Source: Streptomyces bambusae (GTDB lineage Bacteria > Actinomycetota > Actinomycetes > Streptomycetales > Streptomycetaceae). Taken from it: a stretch of 54,702 nucleotides of DNA. The translations under genes were made by a program, and so were the position numbers. The stretch lies in assembly GCF_020532645.1 (NCBI RefSeq), contig NZ_JAJAUZ010000051.1, positions 1 through 54,702 of the forward strand, written 5' to 3'. This document shows, piece after piece, positions 48,269-54,702 of the stretch (positions are counted from its first letter, which is position 1; each line of letters begins with the position of its first letter). The notes below the pieces were generated by a model. That model was not told the DNA's origin, ran no database searches, and saw only the letters and a list, made by a program, of their open reading frames with translations.

Positions 48269-49096
48269 TCAGATGCCTCGCTGGCTCGCATAGAAGACCA
48301 GTCGGTACTTGCCGATCTGCACCTCGTCACCGCTGTTGAGCGCGACCGACTCGATCGGCTCGCGGTTGACGTAGGTGCCGTTGAGGCTGCCGACGTCGGC
48401 GACGGTGAAACCGCCGTCCTGGCTCCTGCGGAACTCGACGTGCCGCCGGGAGACGGTGACGTCGTCCAGGAAGATGTCGCTCTGCGGGTGCCGGCCGGCC
48501 GTGGTCAGCTCACCGTCCAGGAGGAAGCGGCTGCCCGAGTTCGGACCGCGGCGGACGACGAGGAGGGCCGAGCCCGGAGGCAGTGCCTCCACCGCGGCCT
48601 GCGCCTCCGGCGAGAGCGACGGCAGGGCGTGCTGCCCCGTCATCTCGGCCTCGTAGGCCTCCAGGCCGGAGATCGAGATCGTCGACGTGGTCTCCGAGGC
48701 GCGCTCCGGCGTCAGACCCGGCCGCAGCGGTGCCCCGCAGTGGGAGCAGAAGCGGCTGTCCGCGCCATTGCGGTGCCCGCACCTGCTGCACACCTGCACG
48801 GCCGACATGGACGGCTCCTCGCGCCGCGGCTGCCCCGCGGAGGCATTGGTTGCATACGGGTCGGCGGAAAACCCTCCACCCGTACCTGAGGTTGATGGTT
48901 CTCCGAAACCTATGCGGCCGGACGCGGCAGGGTCAACAGACGACGCGCCCTGTGCGCCCGTGTTGTCACCCGCCACTTCGTCGCGGAACAGCGGGCGTCC
49001 GCCCTGCGCTTCTTCCTCTGCGTGCCGCGAGGCACGGTGCTTGGCCGCGCTGTCCTCGCGGGCCTTCTTGCCGAACAACTTCTCAAACAACTTCAC
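48269..49096 (-). CDS. garA: GarA/OdhI-type FHA protein with zinc ribbon
   Basis: A 275-residue protein. Residues 1-100 are charged and disordered, beginning VKLFEKLFGKK. A zinc ribbon follows with C103, C106, C117 and C120 (CSRCGHRN, CSHCGAPLRPG). The motif ETTS at 135-138 is the site that PknB or PknG phosphorylates in GarA and OdhI. The FHA domain fills 178-270 with GR at 201-202, SRRH at 216-219 and SLNGT at 237-241. GarA switches 2-oxoglutarate dehydrogenase, glutamate dehydrogenase and glutamate synthase according to kinase signals. GTG at 49096 has AAGGGGA upstream. Confidence 0.92.
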   Translation of the reverse strand: MKLFEKLFGKKAREDSAAKHRASRHAEEEAQGGRPLFRDEVAGDNTGAQGASSVDPAASGRIGFGEPSTSGTGGGFSADPYATNASAGQPRREEPSMSAVQVCSRCGHRNGADSRFCSHCGAPLRPGLTPERASETTSTISISGLEAYEAEMTGQHALPSLSPEAQAAVEALPPGSALLVVRRGPNSGSRFLLDGELTTAGRHPQSDIFLDDVTVSRRHVEFRRSQDGGFTVADVGSLNGTYVNREPIESVALNSGDEVQIGKYRLVFYASQRGI

Positions 49097-49286
49097 GGGC
49101 GATTCCCCTTGACCGAAACAGACCCGCCCGTGGGGCAGGACGAACCCTGAATGCACACACCTGCCGACCCGGACATTCTCACAACGTCCGTAACCACCAG
49201 ACAGTTTCCACCACGCACCGCTCGTTCGGTGCGCCGACCCCCCGCAAGCAGCCGCGCGCGTGAGGCCCTCCCGTCACTGCTCCGCG

Positions 49287-50099
49287 TCATGACGAGGACG
49301 ACCGAGCGTAGTCAGGCTGCTTCGCCGCCCGCAAGGCGTCGACGACGATCTTCGTCGAGCGTACGACCTCCGCGGTGGCCTGCTCCTTCTCCAGCGTCTG
49401 GATGACGCCGCCGGGGATGTTCAGCGCAGGTTCGAGGTCCTGGGGCCTGCCGATGACCTTGAACTCGTACGGCTGTGTGATCTTCTTGCCGTCCACGCCC
49501 ACGCCCCCGTCCTCGTCGGAGAAGTACGTTCCGGCAACCACACGGACCCCGTTGACCTGGATCGCCTCGGCGCCCGCGGCCCGCAGCTCCTGGATCGCGT
49601 CCAGCAGCATGTCCGACTCGACGAGGTGCTTGGGGTCGGAGACCGTCAGCGTGATGCCGGGGCCTTCGGCCGCCACCGTACCCGCCAGGATGCCGAGTTG
49701 GCGCTCCTTCTCGACGGTCTGCTTGCGCGCCTCCTCGGCCTGGTCGGAGCTGTTCTCCAGCTCCTTGCGCTGGTCCTCCAGGCGCTGCTTCTCGTCCTCC
49801 AGCCGCTCGGTGCGGCCGTCGAGCTCGTCGAGGATGCGTACCAGGTCCTCCTGGCGGGCGCCGCGCAGGGCGCTGCTGTCGCTGTTGGAGCGGACCTGGA
49901 TGGCCAGGCCGAGGCCCAGGACGAACAGCAGCAGCGCGACGATCAGTTGGGCCCGGGTGACGCGCGGCGGCCACAGGCCGGCGGCCAGCCGCTGCCGGCC
50001 GGTCATGGCGGGGGCCGTCGGCCCTGGCTGCGGCCCGGGGGCCCCGGCGTCGGCCGGCCGGGGCGCCGGGGGCTCCTGCGGGGTGTTCTCGTCGCTCAT
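49287..50099 (-). CDS. DUF881 membrane protein (second)
   Basis: A 270-residue protein with a Pro-rich cytoplasmic head, one membrane helix at about 50-70 (LIVALLLFVLGLGLAIQV), a coiled coil of about 60 residues (ELDGRTERLEDEKQRLEDQR) and the extracytoplasmic DUF881 domain (GPGITLTVSDPKHLVESDML, VNGVRVVAGTYF). It resembles Rv1825 and Bacillus YlxW/YlxX, whose genes lie next to ftsA-ftsZ. Function unknown, with a link to division or envelope suggested by context. Starts five bases after sbp. Confidence 0.9.
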   Translation of the reverse strand: MSDENTPQEPPAPRPADAGAPGPQPGPTAPAMTGRQRLAAGLWPPRVTRAQLIVALLLFVLGLGLAIQVRSNSDSSALRGARQEDLVRILDELDGRTERLEDEKQRLEDQRKELENSSDQAEEARKQTVEKERQLGILAGTVAAEGPGITLTVSDPKHLVESDMLLDAIQELRAAGAEAIQVNGVRVVAGTYFSDEDGGVGVDGKKITQPYEFKVIGRPQDLEPALNIPGGVIQTLEKEQATAEVVRSTKIVVDALRAAKQPDYARSSSS

Positions 50100-50104
50100 C
50101 GGCC

Positions 50105-50437
50105 TCACGCCCTGAACACGTGCCGGCGGATGGCCGCGGCGTTGGAGAAGATGCGGATGCCGAGGACGACGACCACACCGGTGGAGAGCTGGGCGCCGAC
50201 GCCGAGCTTGTCGCCGAGGAACACGATGAGCGCGGCCACCACGACGTTCGACAGGAACGACACGACGAAGACCTTGTCGACGAAGATCCCGTCGAGCATG
50301 GCGCGCAGGCCTCCGAAGACGGCGTCGAGAGCCGCCACCACGGCGATCGGCAGGTAGGGCTCGACCACGGCCGGCACCTCGGGCCGCACCAGTAGTCCGA
50401 CCACCACTCCGACCACCAGGCCCAGTACCGCGATCAC
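50105..50437 (-). CDS. sbp: Small basic protein Sbp (DUF1290)
   Basis: A 110-residue membrane protein with about three helices and the DUF1290 motif YLPIAVVAALDAVFGGLRAM. In Bacillus sbp sits between ylxX and ftsA. Role unknown. Its ATG overlaps the stop of the preceding DUF881 gene (ATGA), so translation is coupled; with the two flanking DUF881 genes it probably forms one membrane unit. Confidence 0.93.
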   Translation of the reverse strand: MIAVLGLVVGVVVGLLVRPEVPAVVEPYLPIAVVAALDAVFGGLRAMLDGIFVDKVFVVSFLSNVVVAALIVFLGDKLGVGAQLSTGVVVVLGIRIFSNAAAIRRHVFRA

Positions 50438-51318
50438 GATGCACCCTTCTTCGGCTCTGCTGTACGAACGATCAGGCTCGACGCGGCGGGCAGCCGGACG
50501 TCGTCCTCGGCGGAGATGCTGTAGCGGATCCCGTAGTTCTCCTGCAGCACGTGGAGGTACTGGCCGTCCACGCTGTCCTGGAACTCGGTGCCGAGCCGGT
50601 TCTTCGCCCCCACCGCCAGCACCTCGTACGGCGGCACCAGCGGCTTGTTGTCGACCAGTATGGCGTCACCCGCGGCTCTGATGGCCGACAGCGAGGTGAG
50701 GCGCTGGCCGTTGATCGAGACGGCTTCCGCCCCGGCCTGCCACAGTCCGTTGACGATGCGCTGCATGTCGCGGTCGCGGACCCGCCCGGTGTCGGAGAAC
50801 CCGGAGCTTTCGCGCGGTCCGCCGCCGCCGGTGTCGGCCTCCTTGGCGTCGTTCACGACGAGTCTGACGCCCGGGCCGCGCACTTCGGTGGCTCCGGAGA
50901 GCAGCGCGACGAGTTCGCCCTGGTCGCCGCCGTGCTGTTTGAGGGCTTCGCGCTGCCGGTCGGCGACGTCGGTGCGCAGCCGCTCGATTTCCTCCTCCAG
51001 GGTGTCGGCCGCGGCTCCGGCCCGTTCCACCCGGTCGATCAGTTCCTCGCGCTCCTTGGCCAGCACCGGGGCCTCTATGCGCGCCTGCGCTGCCCCGAGG
51101 GTCACCACCATCGCGGCGAGCACCAGGCCGCCGGCCAGCGCGAGCTTCGCCTTGAGGGTCCGGGGCAGCCCGGCGTCTCCGGCTGCCGCGCGGCGGGCCG
51201 CGGCCTCGGCGTATCCCTCGTCGAGGCTGTGGTCCATCACGTGCGTCAGCAGCGACATGGACGCGTCCGGGCGTGCCGGCGGCGCCGCCGGGGTCCGGTG
51301 GGGGGACGGCTGCGACAT
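50434..51318 (-). CDS. DUF881 membrane protein (first)
   Basis: A 294-residue protein with the same layout as the later DUF881 protein: cytoplasmic head, helix at about 65-85 (LALAGGLVLAAMVVTLGAA), coiled coil (KEREELIDRVERAGAAADTL) and DUF881 domain (GPGVRLVVNDAKEA, VNGLWQAGAEAVSINGQRLT). It corresponds to Rv1823. There is no ribosome site before the ATG at 51318 or the in-frame ATG at 51327; an inverted repeat (51313-51339) spans both codons. A terminator separates it from the upstream ManB-like gene. Confidence 0.88.
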   Translation of the reverse strand: MSQPSPHRTPAAPPARPDASMSLLTHVMDHSLDEGYAEAAARRAAAGDAGLPRTLKAKLALAGGLVLAAMVVTLGAAQARIEAPVLAKEREELIDRVERAGAAADTLEEEIERLRTDVADRQREALKQHGGDQGELVALLSGATEVRGPGVRLVVNDAKEADTGGGGPRESSGFSDTGRVRDRDMQRIVNGLWQAGAEAVSINGQRLTSLSAIRAAGDAILVDNKPLVPPYEVLAVGAKNRLGTEFQDSVDGQYLHVLQENYGIRYSISAEDDVRLPAASSLIVRTAEPKKGAS

Positions 51319-51339
51319 GCGGCACATCGTCGCATGTCG
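51313..51339. promoter_or_regulatory. Inverted repeat across the DUF881 start codon
   Basis: CGACATGCG (51313-51321) and CGCATGTCG (51331-51339) are exact complements with a 9-base spacer. The start codon lies in one arm. It could be an operator or an mRNA hairpin that hides the start. Confidence 0.5.
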
Positions 51340-51358
51340 GGTGCGCGGGCAACGAATG

Positions 51359-51398
51359 GGCCCGGGGCCCACGGGATTCCTCCCGCGGACCCCGGGCC
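51359..51398 (-). terminator. Terminator of the ManB-like gene
   Basis: An 18-bp stem with two G-U pairs on the mRNA (51359-51376 with 51381-51398) and a 4-base loop, immediately after the stop at 51403. Confidence 0.75.
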
Positions 51399-51402
51399 GG
51401 GT

Positions 51403-53898
51403 TCAGCGTCCGGCGCCGTCCACGACGGTCGACCACTCGTCGAGCAGTGCCTGGGCGGAGGCGCCGTCGGGGCCCTCGGCCCACAGGTGGGTGACGGCTT
51501 CCGCCGGGTCGGGCAGCACCAGCGCCCACCGGCCGTCAGCCTCCACCACCCGCACCCCGTCGGTGGTGTCCACGTGCCGTGCTCCGGCCGCCTCGACCAC
51601 CCGGCGCATCACGAGGCCCTTGACGGCCCACGGGGTCGCGAGATCGCGCTTGAGCACGTGGGCCCGCGGTATCCGGGCGTCGATCTGGCTCAGGGTGAGC
51701 TGGGTCCGCGCGACCACACCGATCAGCCGGACGAACGCCGCGGCCCCGTCGAAGACGCTGCTGAACTCGGGGATGATGAATCCGCCGCGGCCGTCGCCAC
51801 CGAAGATCGTCGAGTCGGCGGCGCCGACCCGGGTGAGGTCGTCGGGCGAGGTGGTCGTCCACTCCACCTGGGTGCCGTGGTACGCGGCGACCTGCTCGGC
51901 GATCCGGGTCGTGGTCACGGGCAGCGCGACCTTGCCGCTGCGGCGCTCGGCGGCGACGAGGTCGAGGAGCACCAGCAGCGCCCGGTCGTCCTCGATGATC
52001 CGTCCGCGTTCGTCGACGAGTGAGATCCGTTCGCCGACGGGGTCGAAGCGGACGCCGAACGCGGCCCGGGCGGAGGCCACGATCTCGCCGAGCCGGACCA
52101 GCCCGGCGCGGCGGGATTCCGCGGTCTCGGTGGGCCGGGATTCGTCGAGTCCCGGGTTGATGGTCAGGGCGTCGACCCCGAGCCGCCCCAGCAGGCTGGG
52201 CAGCACCAGGCCGGCGCTGCCGTTGGAGGCGTCCACCACGACCTTGAGCTGGGAGTCCGCGATCCCGCTGGTGTTGACCCGCCGCAGCAGCGACCCGGTG
52301 TACGAGTCGAAGACGCTGGAGGGGAACTGCAGGTCGCCGATCTCGCCGGGGAAGGCCCGCCGGTACTCCTGGCGCGCGTACACGCGGTCCAGCTTCCGCT
52401 GGCCGGCCTGGGACAGGTCGGCTCCGGTCGCGTCGAAGAACATGATGTCGACGGAGTCCGGGACTCCGGGAGAGGTCCGCAGCATGATCCCGCCGGCGCT
52501 GCCCCGCGCGGTCTGCTGGCGGGCCACCGGCAGCGGTACGTTCTCCAGGTCGCGCACGTCGATCGCACTGGCCTGGAGCGCGGAGATCACCGCCCGTTTG
52601 AGTGCACGCGCACCGCGCGAGTGGTCACGCGCAGTGGTGACGGTGGCGCCCTTCTTGAGGGTGGTGGCGTAGGCGCCTGCCAGCCGGACGGCGAGCTCCG
52701 GGGTGATCTCCACGTTGAGGATCCCGGAGACCCCGCGCGCGCCGAACAGGTGCGCCTGGCCGCGGGACTCCCAGATGACGGAGGTGTTGACGAACGCGCC
52801 GGCCTCGATCGTCTTGAAGGGGTAGACCCGGACGTTGCCCTGGACGATCGATTCTTCACCGACCAGGCACTCGTCGCCGATGACGGCCCCGTCCTCGATC
52901 CGGGCGGCCCGCATGATGTCGGTGTTCTTGCCGATGACGCAGCCGCGGAGGTTGCTGTGCGGCCCGATGTACACGTTGTCGTGGACGACGGCCCGGTGAA
53001 GGAAGGCGCCGCTCTTGACGACGACGTTGGACCCGACGACGGTGTGTTCGCGCACCTCCGCCCCGGCTTCGACCTTGGCGTAGTCGCCGATGTACAGCGG
53101 CCCGCGGAGCACGGCGTCGGGGTGCACCTCGGCGCCTTCGGCGATCCAGACCCCGGGAGAGATCTCGAAGCCGTCCATCTCGACCTGGACCTTGCCCTCG
53201 AGGACGTCGGCCTGGGCCTTCACGTAGCTCTCGTGGGTGCCCACGTCCTCCCAGTAGCCCTCGGCCACGTACCCGTAGATGGGCCGGCCTTCCTTCATGA
53301 GCTGCGGGAACACGTCTCCGGACCAGTCGACCGGCACGTCCGGGTCGACGTAGTCGAAGACCTCGGGCTCCATCACGTAGATGCCGGTGTTGACGGTGTC
53401 GGAGAACACCTGGCCCCAGGTCGGCTTCTCGAGGAAGCGTTCGACCTGGCCTTCCTCGTCAACGATGGTGATGCCGAATTCGAGCGGGTTGGGGACCCGG
53501 GTGAGGCAGACCGTGACGAGCGCACCCTTCGCCTTGTGGAAGGCGATGAGATCGCTCAGGTCGAAGTCGGTCAGCGCATCGCCGGAGATCACCAGGAACG
53601 CGTCGTCCTTGAGGGCCTCCTCGGCGTTTTTCACGCTGCCAGCGGTCCCGAGTGGCTTTTCCTCGTTGGCGTAGGTGAGCTCCATGCCGAGTTCTTCGCC
53701 GTCACCGAAGTAGTTCTTGACCAGGGAGGCCAGGAACTGGACGGTGACGACGGTCTCGGTGAGCCCGTGCCGCTTGAGCAGCCTGAGCACGTGCTCCATG
53801 ATCGGCCGGTTGGCCACCGGCAGGAGCGGCTTGGGCATGCTCGAGGTCATGGGGCGAAGGCGGGTGCCCTCGCCTCCGGCCATCACGACGGCCTTCAT
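51403..53898 (-). CDS. Nucleotidyltransferase fused to degenerate phosphomannomutase
   Basis: An 831-residue fusion. Residues 1-235 are a sugar-phosphate nucleotidyltransferase with GGEGTRLRPMT at 8-18 and K23; residues 250-380 a left-handed beta-helix; residues 385-825 the phosphohexomutase fold. The first part should make GDP-mannose or a similar NDP-sugar for glycans or O-mannosylation. In the mutase half the key loops are altered: S476 remains but TASHNP reads RTSPGV (474-479), the metal loop is DPVGER (619-624) and the sugar loop is GGDGRGG (700-706). Mutase activity is doubtful. The ATG follows AGGAGGATCC-type sequence. It is close to a pgsA gene, as in other actinomycetes. Confidence 0.92.
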   Translation of the reverse strand: MKAVVMAGGEGTRLRPMTSSMPKPLLPVANRPIMEHVLRLLKRHGLTETVVTVQFLASLVKNYFGDGEELGMELTYANEEKPLGTAGSVKNAEEALKDDAFLVISGDALTDFDLSDLIAFHKAKGALVTVCLTRVPNPLEFGITIVDEEGQVERFLEKPTWGQVFSDTVNTGIYVMEPEVFDYVDPDVPVDWSGDVFPQLMKEGRPIYGYVAEGYWEDVGTHESYVKAQADVLEGKVQVEMDGFEISPGVWIAEGAEVHPDAVLRGPLYIGDYAKVEAGAEVREHTVVGSNVVVKSGAFLHRAVVHDNVYIGPHSNLRGCVIGKNTDIMRAARIEDGAVIGDECLVGEESIVQGNVRVYPFKTIEAGAFVNTSVIWESRGQAHLFGARGVSGILNVEITPELAVRLAGAYATTLKKGATVTTARDHSRGARALKRAVISALQASAIDVRDLENVPLPVARQQTARGSAGGIMLRTSPGVPDSVDIMFFDATGADLSQAGQRKLDRVYARQEYRRAFPGEIGDLQFPSSVFDSYTGSLLRRVNTSGIADSQLKVVVDASNGSAGLVLPSLLGRLGVDALTINPGLDESRPTETAESRRAGLVRLGEIVASARAAFGVRFDPVGERISLVDERGRIIEDDRALLVLLDLVAAERRSGKVALPVTTTRIAEQVAAYHGTQVEWTTTSPDDLTRVGAADSTIFGGDGRGGFIIPEFSSVFDGAAAFVRLIGVVARTQLTLSQIDARIPRAHVLKRDLATPWAVKGLVMRRVVEAAGARHVDTTDGVRVVEADGRWALVLPDPAEAVTHLWAEGPDGASAQALLDEWSTVVDGAGR

Positions 53899-53992
53899 GT
53901 CGGAAGGATCCTCCTTGAAGAGACGACGGTCCAGCCGATGTCACCCGCCGGACACGGACCCCCCGCCGCTCCCCCGCGACATTGCGGCGAGC

Positions 53993-54601
53993 TCAATCGG
54001 CCGCGGTATCCGCCTTTACGAGTCGGCGGACCTGCACCACGTACAGGATCCCTGCCCACCAATAGAGGGTTGTACCCCATCCAGCGAACGCCCATCCGAA
54101 AACAGACGCAAGCCAGCCGAGCCAGCCGTCTTGATCACTGAGAAGGAGCAGCGGGAACGCGTACATCAGGTTGAAGGTCGCGGCCTTGCCCAGGAAGTTC
54201 ACCTGCGGCGGCGGATAGCCGTGCCGGCGCAGGATCCCCACCATCACCAGGAGCATCAGTTCCCGGGCGAACAGGGCGGCGGTGAGCCACAGCGGGAGGA
54301 TTTCCCGCCAGGTCAGTCCGATGAGCGTGGAGACGATGTACAGCCGGTCGGCGGCCGGATCCAGCAGTCGGCCGAGGCTGCTGATCTGGTTCCAGCGCCG
54401 GGCCAGCTTGCCGTCGAGGTAGTCGCTGATGCCGCTGAGCATGAGCACGAGCAGCGCCCAGCCGTCACTGTTGGGCCCGCCGAACACCGGCCGCAGGATG
54501 AGCCAGAGGAACAGGGGTACGCCAACCAGGCGAGCCATGCTCAGGATGTTCGGGATGGTGAGGATTCGGTCCGTCTGGACCCGAGTCTCCTGGACCTCCA
54601 C
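53993..54601 (-). CDS. pgsA: CDP-alcohol phosphatidyltransferase (PgsA2-like)
   Basis: A 202-residue membrane enzyme with about six helices. The full family motif D-x2-DGx2AR-x8-G-x3-D-x3-D is present in SGISDYLDGKLARRWNQ and the following GRLLDPAADR. It condenses CDP-diacylglycerol with an alcohol such as glycerol phosphate. The gene corresponds to mycobacterial pgsA2 by position; its exact acceptor is not proven. GTG at 54601 has GGAGG seven bases upstream and was preferred to the ATG at 54688. Confidence 0.92.
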   Translation of the reverse strand: MEVQETRVQTDRILTIPNILSMARLVGVPLFLWLILRPVFGGPNSDGWALLVLMLSGISDYLDGKLARRWNQISSLGRLLDPAADRLYIVSTLIGLTWREILPLWLTAALFARELMLLVMVGILRRHGYPPPQVNFLGKAATFNLMYAFPLLLLSDQDGWLGWLASVFGWAFAGWGTTLYWWAGILYVVQVRRLVKADTAAD

Positions 54602-54641
54602 CCGGGGGCCTCCACTGTTGAAACGTGCGAACGACCCTCTG

Positions 54642-54670
54642 ACCCTACAGGAGAACATCTGTGCCCTGAA
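54642..54670 (-). promoter_or_regulatory. Promoter of pgsA
   Basis: On the minus strand TTCAGG (54670-54665) and TAGGGT (54647-54642) are 17 bases apart, giving a leader of about 35 bases. Confidence 0.5.
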
Positions 54671-54683
54671 CGCAGAAAAGCCC

Positions 54684-54702
54684 TGCACCGTAACCCGGTG
54701 CA
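54684..54702. terminator. Hairpin cut by the window end
   Basis: TGCACCG (54684-54690) pairs with CGGTGCA (54696-54702) around TAACC. AAAAGCCC before it suggests that the stem continues past the window, so this is probably the end of the next gene's transcript. Confidence 0.5.

Noticed and set aside
1..54702. A biosynthetic gene cluster, prophage or integrated element
   Set aside because: No synthase, integrase, transposase or phage structural gene was seen; the gene order looks like core chromosome.

Overview
The window is chromosomal DNA from a Streptomyces (or a very close relative). The grounds are very high GC, many GTG starts, GGAGG-type ribosome sites, several apparently leaderless promoters, the extragenic element built on CTCAAACGCCGG, and gene content typical of the genus (a divergent third-type EF-Tu, a DUF5999 protein, a GarA/FtsR block). 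From memory the order resembles the S. coelicolor core region around tuf3, lnt2, ung, gcvP, dinB and pgsA; this synteny is recalled, not computed. I see no rRNA, tRNA, CRISPR array, transposase, integrase or prophage gene.

Layout. 1-9.9 kb: hexapeptide acyltransferase, gamma-carbonic-anhydrase-like protein, DedA membrane protein, Tat-exported GH3 lipoprotein, hotdog protein, a Pro/Gln-rich single-pass protein, an MFS exporter and a spermidine-synthase-like protein, with extragenic repeats between some of them. 9.9-20 kb: patatin lipase, divergent EF-Tu, TVP38 protein, UppP, SnoaL-like protein, apolipoprotein N-acyltransferase, Gfo/Idh/MocA oxidoreductase, DinB/DUF664 protein, a lipoprotein, a TPR-like protein and uracil-DNA glycosylase. 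20-27.5 kb: oligopeptide-binding lipoprotein, two SDR/FabG genes in tandem, a HipA-like kinase overlapping a DUF3037 gene, an isochorismatase-fold protein without its catalytic residues, a flavin/F420-type oxidase, and a LysR regulator divergent from a DMT transporter. 27.5-36 kb: MocR regulator divergent from a PNPOx-like protein across a perfect palindrome, two more DMT transporters, SRPBCC protein, PadR regulator, PhzF-type isomerase and a CPBP-family membrane protein. 36-44.7 kb: solute-binding/VWA fusion, GCS2-family ligase, two small actinobacterial proteins, GcvP under a tandem glycine riboswitch, and a PRC-barrel protein.

44.6-54.7 kb, all on the minus strand: pgsA, a nucleotidyltransferase-phosphomannomutase fusion, DUF881-Sbp-DUF881, a GarA-type FHA protein, FtsR-type MerR regulator, DUF151 nuclease, second MerR regulator, DNA polymerase IV. 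This matches the order of the mycobacterial Rv1822-Rv1832 block (recalled), without gcvH. It joins envelope lipid and sugar activation, membrane proteins also found beside ftsAZ in Firmicutes, a division regulator and a kinase-controlled metabolic switch.

The observations I rate highest are the HipA-like kinase/DUF3037 bicistron, the zinc-ribbon GarA homologue within the division/metabolism block, the degenerate phosphomannomutase half of the ManB-like fusion, Ala275 in the divergent EF-Tu (a known GE2270-resistance position), and the Tudor-like extension of DinB.
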